DNA of 41,820 nucleotides from Candidatus Caldatribacterium sp. (GTDB taxonomy: Bacteria > Atribacterota > Atribacteria > Atribacterales > Caldatribacteriaceae): assembly GCA_025060675.1 (NCBI GenBank), contig JANXBI010000066.1, forward strand, positions 1-41,820. Direction: 5' to 3'. The notes beneath the pieces were generated by a model. It was given only the letters and a program-made list of their open reading frames with translations, had not been told where the DNA came from and ran no database searches. Within the stretch, counting starts at the first letter, position 1, and each line of letters opens with the position of its first letter. Of the stretch, positions 31,907 through 40,940 are shown piece by piece. The translations under genes were made by a program, and so were the position numbers.

Positions 31907-32551
31907 TCAGAAAAGCTCTACCACGACCTTCGATGCTTCTTCTCTCCGCAACGTCAGCGTGTATCCTTTCACACAGACTTTTAGAGGATCGCCCAAAGGG
32001 GCAACCCCCGTGACTTCGAGCTCCACACCAGGAGTAATACCCATCTCCAAAATCCGCTGCTGCACAGGACCTTGAGCAGTTACCCGAATCACTCGCCCTC
32101 GCTCACCCACTTGAAGCGTATCGAGAGTCTTGCCAAGTACCTGGGGCATCAATTCCCTTTCCCCCTTCCTCCAAGCCTCATAAAAGTCAACAAACTGCGC
32201 AAGTTTCTCTACTGTTTCAAGACTTACTGCGTGCTCCATAGCACAGGCATCGCGCTCCGCAATTTCTGGTGTCACCCCTAAAATCTCAACGAGCAGTTTC
32301 CGGAAGAGCATATGACGGTCTCGAACATTGACAGCCAGCTTTTTCCCCTCAGGAGTAAGCTCAACAAGACCATAACGCCGCTGGGTCACCAGTCCATTCT
32401 CCTTAAGGCTACGAATAGCTTGCACGACACTAGCTTTAGCAACCCCGAGGAACTCGGCGATATCCGTGATTCGTGCCCCTCCGTGGTGCTCAGAGAGGAT
32501 GAAGACGGCTTCAAGGTAATCTTGAAGCGATGCCGACACGTCTTTTCCCAC
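31907..32551 (-). CDS. DtxR/MntR-family metal-dependent regulator
   Basis: The 214-residue protein has a winged helix (residues 1-65: QDYLEAVFILSEHHGGARITDIA, VAKASVVQAIRSLKENGLV), the metal-binding and dimerisation domain (about 66-140: RHMLFRKLLVEILGV, ERDACAMEHAVSLETVEKL) and a C-terminal FeoA/SH3-like domain (about 140-214). The Cys/Glu/His residues in DACAMEHAVS are the usual ligand positions. Such regulators repress iron or manganese uptake genes when metal is bound. The GTG at 32551 has GGTGAG upstream. It heads a feoA-feoB operon, so iron control is likely. Confidence 0.9.
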   Translation of the reverse strand: MGKDVSASLQDYLEAVFILSEHHGGARITDIAEFLGVAKASVVQAIRSLKENGLVTQRRYGLVELTPEGKKLAVNVRDRHMLFRKLLVEILGVTPEIAERDACAMEHAVSLETVEKLAQFVDFYEAWRKGERELMPQVLGKTLDTLQVGERGRVIRVTAQGPVQQRILEMGITPGVELEVTGVAPLGDPLKVCVKGYTLTLRREEASKVVVELF

Positions 32552-32567
32552 GCTCTCACCCCAAAAA

Positions 32568-32603
32568 GTTAGTAGACACTAACATCAAGGAAAGTATACC
32601 ACA
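32568..32603 (-). promoter_or_regulatory. Promoter and operator of the regulator-feo operon
   Basis: Minus-strand TGTGGTATACT (32603-32593) is followed 9 bp later by a perfect palindrome GTTAGT-n4-ACTAAC (32568-32583). The palindrome falls on about +3 to +18 of the expected transcript and resembles DtxR-type boxes (TTAGGTTAG/CTAACCTAA). TTGAGG at 16-bp spacing is a plausible -35. Autoregulation by the first gene is the simplest reading. Confidence 0.6.
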
Positions 32604-32723
32604 CCTGTCAACTTCCTCAAAACACCCAAAAAGCTACTACGCATCAAGGGAGGGACTTGGAGAGGAAACCACCTTCACAAGCCGAAAGCCAGAGAAAAGA
32701 TTCCAGCATTCACCTCAGTACAA

Positions 32724-32761
32724 CCAAAAGCGGGGAATCCATGAGGATTCCCCGCTTTTGG
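32724..32761 (-). terminator. Rho-independent terminator of the macroglobulin gene
   Basis: A perfect 17-bp stem (32724-32740 with 32745-32761, 4-nt loop ATGA) begins at the stop codon of the macroglobulin gene. The CTTTTGG arm ends in T residues and is followed by TTG, so the U-tract is short. Confidence 0.85.
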
Positions 32762-35700
32762 TCACTCTACTTTGAGTATGCCACCTTGAGAAAGACTCGA
32801 AATCCCAGGATTGTACATGCACTCAGCTTTCACAGGGGGCACGACAAAGCTCCCAGCGGTAATCGCCGTAGCATGGTACTTGTACGAGACCCTCCCTTCA
32901 AGACGTGAGAAGAACACAAGAACCCTGTCATCCCGGCGGTCCACGAAGTCAGGAGCAATCCCCTCCTGCGGCACCTCAACAGGCGCTGGCTCAAGACCTC
33001 CAGGGAGAAGGTCCACAAGGACCACGTTCTCAAGAACTCCTGGTGCCTCAACCTCGAGAAGAACGGTAACATCCTCTCCTCTCCGCACGATGCCCTCCTT
33101 GATGGGATTTCCGTCCCGACTAAGGTACCTCTTCTCCACCCGTATCCCTCGAGCCCAGGGCGCAGGCGGCACCGCAGGGACACCATCACACACGAGCGTG
33201 TAGAAAAGGCGGGTTGTGCCGTCATTCCTAAGTACCCAAGGGGTTTGAGGCAAGAAAGCAACATCAATGGCTACCTCGTCCTCATCCAAGAAAGACGCCA
33301 GGACAGCACCTCCCTCATCCAGCAAGCGAGCCGAGAAAGGACTCCCCCTCCGTTCCTGAGCAAAGTACGTAGAGAAGGCAAGAAGAAGGAATGCCCCTTC
33401 TTGTGTCGTCAAGTATGGAGACGCTGCCAGAGCACCCTGAATCTTTCGGACAAGCTCAGTAGCTTGAGCGCGGGTTGGATCAAGCTCTAAAGCAAGGAGA
33501 AGCGCCAGAGCACTCTCTCTGAGGGGAGATTCCAAAACACCACCAGTTTGCGGTTCTCCAGAAAGCGGTGGTACGTAATCCCCAACGAGTTCCCTGGCAA
33601 GACCTCTCTGCCCAAGGACGGCATACGTCAGGGCAAGGAACAGAAGACCAGATTTCCGAAGGGAGAGGCGTTTTTCCCGAAGCTCTTCTAAGGCAGCGAG
33701 GGGTCGTTCTCCAGAGAGGGTAAGCACATAGGCAGCGTAAGCTTTGGCGGTGTAGAAATCTCGAAGCGCCTCCTCATCCCCTTCGATTGGAGGAGCGGTA
33801 AGAAAACGTACAAGGTACTCCCGGGCAGCAGCAAGCGACTCTTCAGGAACGTCAAACCCACGGTCCTTTGCGGCAAGGAGAAAGTGTAAGGCGTATGCCG
33901 TATTCCAGGGGATACTCGTACCCTGTGGCCAAGAGCTGAAACCACCGTCGTACGTCTGGAGGGAGAGGATTTGGCGGATTTTCCTGGCAAGGAGCTTCCG
34001 AGCAAGCTCTTCCGGCGCAAGAAGGGGATCTTCCTCCCTCAAGTACTCAGGAAGGAGAAGAGCTACCCAGGCACTTGAAGTGATTTGCTCAAGGCAACCG
34101 TAAGGATACGCCCAAAGGAATGCAGCAATACCCCTGAGGTCCACATCAGGTGTCCCAGAGAGGAAGAGCTTCCCTCGGAGCGTTGCGGAAATGAACCGTT
34201 CGGGAATGCGTAGAGTTGTGCTCTGGCCTGGCTCTACGCTCCCTGTCACGGTTACCGGGATCCGTAAAGAAGCCGGACGAACCGGAAAGCGGAAGACCTT
34301 GCGCTTTTCCTCTCCATCGACTCGAACAGTAAGCGCAATAGCAGCATCTCCCACCAACCCCTTTGCCTGCACCGAAAGAAGCACCGTTTCCTTCGCTTGC
34401 GGAGCAAGTTCCAAAGACACGTCCTTTGGGGAGATTTCAAGGAGGTCGTTTGGTGAAATGGTCAGAGCAACACGGGAGGGGGTATCCTTCTGAGAGAAAA
34501 CCGTAAGGGGGATAATACAGGAATCAGAGGGAGCAAGTACCCGTGGGTGAGTAAGCTCTACCACAACATCCTCATGGAGAACAACCTCTTTTGCTCCGTT
34601 TCCAAAACCGCCATCCTTGAACGCCACAGCAACGACCCGAAGGGTTGTCGCCACATCAGGAAGGTCAAAAGTCGCGATGACCTCGCCATTCGCATCAGTG
34701 ACATAGTCCGGCGCAAAAATGGAGATAATACGAAAGAGAGGGGGCCGCACAAAGGAGAGCTGGGCACGGAGAAATGCCTCTTCCGGTGCTCCTCCAGCAG
34801 GATGGAGGAGTGGTGTCGTGGCAGGTTCTCCAAGGACGAGATTGCTATAGACATCGAAAGTCCCAACCTCAAGCTTTCGCTTCGCCATGAAGAAGCCGAA
34901 AGGATCCGGTACAGGCTCATTGGTCAGGGCAAGGATTCCCGCATCAACAAGCGCGAAGGTAACCGACGCTCCAGAGACAGGACGTTGGGTAGCATCTGAG
35001 ACCCGAACCCGAACCGAAAGAGGTTTCCCCGGCTCTGCCTTGTCATCACACTCCAGCGTGACGTTGAGACGGTGGCGATTCGTCTCCACGAAGAGCGGTA
35101 CAACCCCAAGCGCTCGAAGGGGTAATCCCTCTTGTGGTGTGCCCTTCTGCAAAAGGACAAGGGAGCAGTAAGCATTTGGGAACATGTCCCTCGTAACCGG
35201 GAAACGGATTTCTCCCCTCTCGGCAACTTCAAGAACCTGCACAGCAATGATCCTGTCCGTTTCCACGGTAAAGAGGGCTCTCCCTGAGAAGGGAGCCTGA
35301 TAGCGGAGCACCGCCTCTTCACCTTCAACGTAGCGAGGCTTGGTAAGGGTCAAAAGTACCCGATCAGGAAGCGCCGAAGGCCCAGGAAGCAAACCATATC
35401 GACCAAAGACAAACAGGCGGCGAGTCGTGACACTCCCAGACGAAGGATCGCTCACCTCCACAAGGTACTCACCGTACGTTTTCGGCGTAAACGTATAGGT
35501 ACCCTTTCCTTGCGCAAGGCGAACAGTCGCCTCAGCTTCAAGAACGCGCTCCTCTTCCTCCCGGTATCGAATGCCCTCTCCTTCTTCAGGTGAGGAGAGA
35601 ACAAAATGATGGAGTATCCGAAAGACTCGGACAATAGCTTCAGCCTCCCTCGGCACGTAGGAGGGATCAAGGGCAACGAGGGAACAGGTGATGGGCTCCC

Positions 35701-38077
35701 CAGGTTCGAACTCTCCCTGGGGAAAGGCAAGGCCAAAGTACACCGGATAGGGGAAGATAGAAACCACAGTACTTCCCGCCACAGGACGACCTGCTGGGTC
35801 GTTGACTGTGACAGTGATTCTCCCAGAAAGCACCGCCGGAGGGCGAAGGTCAGATGGAACAGTGAAGGAGAATACTCCCTTCCCCTCGGCATCGAGAACT
35901 CCCTCGCCAAGGTCAAGCGTCACAGGGGTAAAGGTGAGTTCTCCATTCCCAAAAGCAAAGGTAGTGAAATCGGGTGGACTGAAAGGAACACTCTCAAAGG
36001 TCACCTGGGCACTGTATGAGAGACCTTCAGCCTTTCGGCCAAAGAGGTACTCAGAAGCAACCACAACCGAAACATCTCCCCCCGCTGGCACCGAGGAGGG
36101 CTCGGCAGAAACACCTACCCGAATTCGAGGTGGAACGAATTCTTCAACAAGGAAAGTCTTTTCCGCAAGGAAAGTTTCCCCGTCAGGGAGAGCCAGGGAC
36201 AAGGTGTACACACCAGTTGGAGCATTCTCAGGAATCGGGAAGGTAAGAGTGGCACTTCCCTGGGCAGAAAGGCTTCCTATCACCTCGCCAACATTCCGTC
36301 CAAGAGGATTCTTCACCACGAATCTCACTGGGAAACTTGGGGGCACGGAAAACTCTACTCCTCGCACGATTGCCTGAGCCTTGAGTTCCTCCCCAGGCCG
36401 AAAGATCCCGCGGGGGAGAAAGAGGAAGGCCTCATAGCCCTTGCGGAGATACGCCCGCCCTGTGACGTCAAAGCCCGAGGTGGCAAAGAGCTCGTTCTCC
36501 AAAGTAACAAAAGAGAGGTCGTGTTCAGTCTGGACAGTCACAAGGTAAGGAGTTTCTCTCTCAACCCAGGGAACGTCTCTTGTACCGAGGAACACCCCAT
36601 CCTCACCACAGGTCCCTTCAAAAAGGAGCTGGTTCGTTCGGGAGAAAACTTTCACTCGCGCACCAGCAAGGGGTGAACCATCAGTGAGGGCGTTCGCCCA
36701 GACGAGAATCCCCTGAGGGAAAACTTTCGCCATGATACCAATGTCGGTAAAGGCAAAGAGGTGTTCGGCAAAAGCCCAGCCTCCTTCGCTCGCATCCTGG
36801 GCAATGAGAAGATACGTCCCCTTACGGTTTCCGGTCAATGCTGCAAGGTCTACGGCTTTGCGGACAACGGTATTTGGTGGTGCATCCTGAAAGAGCGCTC
36901 CTTCCCAAACGAGCTCCCCTAAGGCCTCGGCGGGAACCTGAGGGAAATTGGCCAAAGCTATGGGGATGTTGTTATCGTAAAGCCGCCAGAGGGAGAGTCG
37001 GACCTTCGGAACGTTGACCAGGGTTATGGGAATACGTGCCCCCAAAGAAGAAGTCACGTAAATTCCAGTCACCGGGAAGGATAAAGAAGGGGACAAGTCC
37101 GGAATGAGCACTGCCTGAGTGAAGTCAGCAAGAAGCCGTGCTCCGTTCTCAGCCTGTGCACCTTTCCGTACCGTGATGACTTTTCGTTCCCGTGGCAAGA
37201 ACGGCCCAGCAACGGCAAAACCGCCATAACCTCGGCGGACAGTAAATGGACTCTCAGGTTCTACCTGGATAAAAGGGGCAAGGGCCTCAGGGTCTACAGG
37301 AGTGGACGTGTTGAAGACAATCACACACTCTTCTGGTGACTCAAAGTACACGTAGTACCCAAGAATCTCAAAAGCGTACGTTGCGGTGAGCACCTTCCGG
37401 TACGGAACCTCAAGACCCAAGGGCCCCCGTTCACTCGTGAGGCCTGGGGCAATCTCTACGGTAAGCGTAGGGCTCTCAAGGGGAGCAGTGGTGACGTAAA
37501 GTTTTGTGCTCGGTGGACCAAGAGGAAGAGAGTAGGGAATCTCCTCTCCCTTTGGACCACGAAGCACCAAAAAGCCCCGGAGCTTCTGGGGAAGGACAGG
37601 CAAAGAGAAGGAACACTCTAAGACGACCCCACCTTCACCAGTATAATCCACCTGTTTCACATCGAGAACCTTCAGGGGCTCGGTGTACAAGGTAAAATCG
37701 TGGCGCCCAGCAAGGAGTCTCCCTTGAACGTTCCGGAAGTCATCGCGAAATCGAAACGTATACCGCGTTGCTTCCCGCAAGGCCCCCTTGATTTTCAGCA
37801 CAAGGGTTCTCGCATCTTCCCAGATGAATTGCCCTTGGAGCGGCGGCGTGATGGAAAGGGGGAGGAGAGAGAAATCTCTCAACACGCCAACATCCTCTTT
37901 CCCCACCACGTCATGGGAGAAGGTAATACGGACTTCAGTCAGGACAGGAGGCACAAGAGAATCGGGAGGAGGAACAATGGAGAGAATAGTGAATTCCCCC
38001 TCCTGGGCAAAGAGTAGACCAGAAAGAAGTCCAAGGAAAAGCACCACAATGCCACCAAAAACACCAGGTCGCCTCAT
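32762..38077 (-). CDS. Alpha-2-macroglobulin family protein (thioester type)
   Basis: The 1771-residue protein has a signal peptide (cleavage near LFA-QE, no lipobox), an N-terminal Big_5/SbsA-like Ig domain (about 30-125), a long series of macroglobulin beta domains and the thioester motif CLEQ (about residues 1328-1331, context AYPYGCLEQITSS), followed by the alpha-helical TED (SLQTYDGGFSSWPQGTSIPWNTAYALHFLLAAKDRG). Bacterial homologues trap proteases that get into the periplasm. The usual lipobox and the usual neighbour pbpC are both absent here. ATG 38077 has GGAGGGG 8 nt upstream. Confidence 0.93.
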   Translation of the reverse strand: MRRPGVFGGIVVLFLGLLSGLLFAQEGEFTILSIVPPPDSLVPPVLTEVRITFSHDVVGKEDVGVLRDFSLLPLSITPPLQGQFIWEDARTLVLKIKGALREATRYTFRFRDDFRNVQGRLLAGRHDFTLYTEPLKVLDVKQVDYTGEGGVVLECSFSLPVLPQKLRGFLVLRGPKGEEIPYSLPLGPPSTKLYVTTAPLESPTLTVEIAPGLTSERGPLGLEVPYRKVLTATYAFEILGYYVYFESPEECVIVFNTSTPVDPEALAPFIQVEPESPFTVRRGYGGFAVAGPFLPRERKVITVRKGAQAENGARLLADFTQAVLIPDLSPSLSFPVTGIYVTSSLGARIPITLVNVPKVRLSLWRLYDNNIPIALANFPQVPAEALGELVWEGALFQDAPPNTVVRKAVDLAALTGNRKGTYLLIAQDASEGGWAFAEHLFAFTDIGIMAKVFPQGILVWANALTDGSPLAGARVKVFSRTNQLLFEGTCGEDGVFLGTRDVPWVERETPYLVTVQTEHDLSFVTLENELFATSGFDVTGRAYLRKGYEAFLFLPRGIFRPGEELKAQAIVRGVEFSVPPSFPVRFVVKNPLGRNVGEVIGSLSAQGSATLTFPIPENAPTGVYTLSLALPDGETFLAEKTFLVEEFVPPRIRVGVSAEPSSVPAGGDVSVVVASEYLFGRKAEGLSYSAQVTFESVPFSPPDFTTFAFGNGELTFTPVTLDLGEGVLDAEGKGVFSFTVPSDLRPPAVLSGRITVTVNDPAGRPVAGSTVVSIFPYPVYFGLAFPQGEFEPGEPITCSLVALDPSYVPREAEAIVRVFRILHHFVLSSPEEGEGIRYREEEERVLEAEATVRLAQGKGTYTFTPKTYGEYLVEVSDPSSGSVTTRRLFVFGRYGLLPGPSALPDRVLLTLTKPRYVEGEEAVLRYQAPFSGRALFTVETDRIIAVQVLEVAERGEIRFPVTRDMFPNAYCSLVLLQKGTPQEGLPLRALGVVPLFVETNRHRLNVTLECDDKAEPGKPLSVRVRVSDATQRPVSGASVTFALVDAGILALTNEPVPDPFGFFMAKRKLEVGTFDVYSNLVLGEPATTPLLHPAGGAPEEAFLRAQLSFVRPPLFRIISIFAPDYVTDANGEVIATFDLPDVATTLRVVAVAFKDGGFGNGAKEVVLHEDVVVELTHPRVLAPSDSCIIPLTVFSQKDTPSRVALTISPNDLLEISPKDVSLELAPQAKETVLLSVQAKGLVGDAAIALTVRVDGEEKRKVFRFPVRPASLRIPVTVTGSVEPGQSTTLRIPERFISATLRGKLFLSGTPDVDLRGIAAFLWAYPYGCLEQITSSAWVALLLPEYLREEDPLLAPEELARKLLARKIRQILSLQTYDGGFSSWPQGTSIPWNTAYALHFLLAAKDRGFDVPEESLAAAREYLVRFLTAPPIEGDEEALRDFYTAKAYAAYVLTLSGERPLAALEELREKRLSLRKSGLLFLALTYAVLGQRGLARELVGDYVPPLSGEPQTGGVLESPLRESALALLLALELDPTRAQATELVRKIQGALAASPYLTTQEGAFLLLAFSTYFAQERRGSPFSARLLDEGGAVLASFLDEDEVAIDVAFLPQTPWVLRNDGTTRLFYTLVCDGVPAVPPAPWARGIRVEKRYLSRDGNPIKEGIVRRGEDVTVLLEVEAPGVLENVVLVDLLPGGLEPAPVEVPQEGIAPDFVDRRDDRVLVFFSRLEGRVSYKYHATAITAGSFVVPPVKAECMYNPGISSLSQGGILKVE

Positions 38078-38101
38078 AAGGCGTCCCCTCCTTTCTCTAC
38101 C

Positions 38102-38111
38102 ATCATACCAC
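38102..38111 (-). promoter_or_regulatory. Extended -10 before the macroglobulin gene
   Basis: Minus-strand GTGGTATGAT lies next to the stop of the GatZ-like gene and 24 bp before the macroglobulin ATG. Confidence 0.45.
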
Positions 38112-38112
38112 G

Positions 38113-39411
38113 CTACAGGACTTTTTCCAGCCGCCGCTCAAGGTCGATAAGGTTGAATGCCCGGAAGTACTTGTCAAGTGCCCGCTCAACAGCCAAAAGG
38201 ACTATCTCCTCTGGAAAGTACCCGTTGCGTCGCAGATTCTCGTAAAGGAGCACCCGCGAGGCAATAACCTCGGGATTCGCCCAAACGTAGCGGCATCCCG
38301 TTTTCACAAGCCAGTTCCTTCGGCCCTCCGGAAGCTCAAAGAGGTCCTTCCCTGCTTCCTCAGGGAGCAGCCATTTTTTCCAGCGGTTGCTCCGGTGCAC
38401 TGCCTGAGCAAGGACCTGGAGTATTTCTGATCTCTGCGGCACAAGGCCTCTTCGTGAAAGTTCCTCCTCAAGGTGGGCAAGCTCTGCCAGGGCATTGTAC
38501 TCCTCTTCCGTGAATTCTGGACCTACATTTGCTGCCCCCATGCCGGATACGGGGTACTCCTCGGGGTTCTCCACGTAGTCGGTGTAGTGGCCCTTGATGA
38601 ACGAACCATACGGGCGGGCTTTTTCAGCGAGCGTACGAGCCATATCTGGATCAAAAAGGGTGGTATGGAGGTCCGTTCCTACCTTCCCCACGACGAAAAT
38701 CGGCCAGACTCCTGAAAGTCCTCGACTACGCAGTGCCTCTTTAAGCCCAAAAAGGAAGGTCGTGAAGACCTGAAGATCAGCAAGCCCTCCGTGGACTTCC
38801 TCTGTTCCCACTTCGTAAGAGATAGGGGGAAGGCCTCGGGCTCTCCGATAATTCTCAGCGTGCTCAATAAGCTCCACCGTTCGCTCAATAACCGTCGCTA
38901 CGGGAAGGGGGGTTCCCGGGGGGAGGGTGCGGTCAACCGTTGGATCCACATGGAGGAGGTCGTACCCTGCATCAATAGCTGCTTCAAAGGACTTCTTCAC
39001 CCAGTCCATGCACTCTCTAAGACTCCAACCCTCAATGGTGTGCCGATCCTTCACCCAGGGACCACCATGGTCTACAGCGACAACGATGAGTCCGCGAAAG
39101 TCAAAGGCTTCCGCCTCCTGCTTCACAAGTCCTACAAATTCCCTCTGTGTCAGCCCCGTGTATCCCCGATCCAGATCCACCTGGTTGAGCGTTGCAGCAA
39201 ACTTCAAAGGTGCCCCCGCCCGCTTCGCCGCCCGGATGGCTGCCCGGATGACGGTTCGGGAATTAGGGCATACGGCAAGAAGCGTCGTACGTTTCCCCTC
39301 CACCTGGGCAAGCTCGTCAAGTTTCCGCATGAGAAAATCACACACGGGAAGCCCTGCTTCTTCGGCCTTTCTCCGAATACGGCTTTCATCAACTCTTTGT
39401 CGAGGGAACAT
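38113..39411 (-). CDS. GatZ/KbaZ-like protein (tagatose-bisphosphate aldolase subunit family)
   Basis: The 432-residue protein belongs to the D-tagatose-1,6-bisphosphate aldolase GatZ/KbaZ family: CPNSRTVIRAAIRAAKRAGAP, ATLNQVDLDRGYTGLTQREF, a VAVDHGGPWVKDR motif, DAGYDLLHVDPTVDR and SYEVGTEEVHGGL, with GSFIKGHYTDYVENPEEYP and GMGAANVGPEFTEEEY further on. In Enterobacteria GatZ is a non-catalytic partner of GatY. Some thermophile homologues without GatY have been reported to interconvert fructose-6-phosphate and tagatose-6-phosphate by 4-epimerisation. No gatY is visible here. The start is 39411 (GGGGGGAG 4-5 nt upstream). It follows the PfkB kinase by 13 bp. Confidence 0.88.
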   Translation of the reverse strand: MFPRQRVDESRIRRKAEEAGLPVCDFLMRKLDELAQVEGKRTTLLAVCPNSRTVIRAAIRAAKRAGAPLKFAATLNQVDLDRGYTGLTQREFVGLVKQEAEAFDFRGLIVVAVDHGGPWVKDRHTIEGWSLRECMDWVKKSFEAAIDAGYDLLHVDPTVDRTLPPGTPLPVATVIERTVELIEHAENYRRARGLPPISYEVGTEEVHGGLADLQVFTTFLFGLKEALRSRGLSGVWPIFVVGKVGTDLHTTLFDPDMARTLAEKARPYGSFIKGHYTDYVENPEEYPVSGMGAANVGPEFTEEEYNALAELAHLEEELSRRGLVPQRSEILQVLAQAVHRSNRWKKWLLPEEAGKDLFELPEGRRNWLVKTGCRYVWANPEVIASRVLLYENLRRNGYFPEEIVLLAVERALDKYFRAFNLIDLERRLEKVL

Positions 39412-39424
39412 CACTTCTCCCCCC

Positions 39425-40363
39425 TCAAGCGAAGCGCTCAAGGAATGCCATAACTTCTTGCCAGGTGGGAGCCCCCTCCATGGGTCCTTTCTTGGTCACC
39501 GCCAGCGCCCCAACAGCATTGGCAAAACGCGCTGCCTCTTGCACCGCCATGCCCCGAGAAAGAGCAGCCAAAAACCCAGCACAGTAGCAATCCCCAGCCC
39601 CCGTAGGGTCAACCTCCTCCACCGGGAACGCAGGGAATGACCACTTGCCGTCTCTTGTAACCACGGTTGACCCCCGCTTCCCTTGCTTTACCGCGATAAT
39701 CTCAGAGCCCTCTGAGAGGACTTTTGCACAGGCACGGTCAAAATCTTCTTCCCCAGTGAGGACAAAGAGTTCCTCCTCCGTGGGGAAGACGATGAAACTC
39801 TTCCGCAAGATGGGTAGAAAGAGTTCTCGTGCCCTTTCCCTTCCAAGGAGCTCTGGACGGAAGTTGGGGTCAAAGCTTATACGCTTCCTATAGCGTTCCA
39901 CAATAGCAATAGCCTTCTCGTACGCTGCCCGGCAGTTTTCGTTGATGAGCATCGTAGAGCCCATAACATGGAGGATGTCAAGCTGGGCAAAATCTTCCTC
40001 CCGTACATCTTCTGGGAAAATTTGGCCCGAAGCCGCCCGAGAGATGTGGTAGATGAACTTTCGAGAACCGTCGCTAAAATACGTCACAAAGGCAACCCCG
40101 GTAGTGTAATCGTTGAGGATTTTAATCCCTGAAGTGTCCACCCCGTCCTGTTTGAGGCGTTCAAGAATAAGAAAACCAAAATCGTCGTTCCCAATAGCCC
40201 CAACAAAAAATACCTTTGCCCCCAGACGGGCTAAGCAGTCAGCAAAAATCGCTGGCGCCCCACTCGGGTACGGCCCAAGGAAAATCCCCGGTACCCCCAA
40301 AGGCATATCAACCCGATCCCGCATGATTTCCACAAGGAGTTCTCCCATGCATCCAACGCGCAT
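39425..40363 (-). CDS. PfkB-family sugar kinase
   Basis: The 312-residue protein is a ribokinase/PfkB-type kinase: CMGELLVEIM at the start, PSGAPAIFADCLARLGAKVFFVG (substrate site), NFRPELLGRER, and the anion-hole/catalytic motif DPTGAGDCYCAGFLAAL near residue 250. Residue order resembles 2-keto-3-deoxygluconate and fructokinase-like kinases, so the substrate is a ketose or keto-sugar acid. Start 40363 is set by GGAGGAGG about 8 nt upstream; the open frame reaches 40399. It is first of a two-gene operon with the GatZ-like gene, which points to tagatose or related hexose metabolism. Confidence 0.9.
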   Translation of the reverse strand: MRVGCMGELLVEIMRDRVDMPLGVPGIFLGPYPSGAPAIFADCLARLGAKVFFVGAIGNDDFGFLILERLKQDGVDTSGIKILNDYTTGVAFVTYFSDGSRKFIYHISRAASGQIFPEDVREEDFAQLDILHVMGSTMLINENCRAAYEKAIAIVERYRKRISFDPNFRPELLGRERARELFLPILRKSFIVFPTEEELFVLTGEEDFDRACAKVLSEGSEIIAVKQGKRGSTVVTRDGKWSFPAFPVEEVDPTGAGDCYCAGFLAALSRGMAVQEAARFANAVGALAVTKKGPMEGAPTWQEVMAFLERFA

Positions 40364-40530
40364 TACCGGAACCTCCTCCGTGCGTTTCCAGGATGGCATT
40401 ACTATAGCACAGGGAAGGGGAGCACTTAAGAGGCCTCGAAAGGGCCATTTCCAAGCTTCAGAGCACGATTACAAATCATCGAAGACTTGTTCAAGCTACT
40501 CCCAAGGGGTTGGGAGTAGCTTCGTGACCT
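40364..40530. other. Intergenic region with kinase promoter and a hairpin
   Basis: Minus-strand TATAGT (40406-40401) is a plausible -10 for the PfkB kinase. A perfect 13-bp stem (40493-40505 with 40510-40522, loop GGGG) lies between the kinase promoter and the broken lipoprotein remnant. It has no T-run, so it may be a transcription barrier or a relic terminator. Confidence 0.55.
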
Positions 40531-40854
40531 CTACAGGCAAGGGTCCTTGGCATTTTCTGCTATGACCAAGATATCCTGGCCTTCATGGTTGTTTTGACCT
40601 TCATTTTGGACCACGATGAGAATAGCAACTTGCTGTCCCTTACAGGGGTACCAGTCTTGACTTTTACTTTTCGCTTCTGATACGAGATTATCGGCTTGCT
40701 GACCGTGCTGCTCATAAAGTTGTACCGTACAACCTTCTCCACGCTCGTATCCCAAAAGTTTCCATATCGCAACCATGTACTCATGTTGCAACTGACTTCC
40801 GACGAAAGCGCCGTTGTTCAGTAACCAGGTAATCTTTTTACTTGCCATTTCCAC
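40531..40854 (-). pseudogene. Distal fragment of a broken gene
   Basis: The 107-residue open frame (start read as GTG) has no ribosome site. It looks protein-like in composition, for example EMASKKITWLLNNGAFVGSQ, YMVAIWKLLGYERGEGCTVQL and QQVAILIVVQNEGQNNHEGQ, but I recognise no family. Together with short protein-like pieces in the other two frames between 40860 and 40990 (RVEVSKGSQIIEIGLGNP, VSYLEKKVYDSACG) it reads as the remainder of the lipoprotein gene at 40941-41612 after at least two frameshifts. Confidence 0.5.
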
Positions 40855-40940
40855 ATGCGCTATCGTATACTTTCTTCTCCAAGTAACTTACTGCGGTTGG
40901 CTCAGCACAGTATGCACGGGATTTCCAAGTCCAATTTCTA

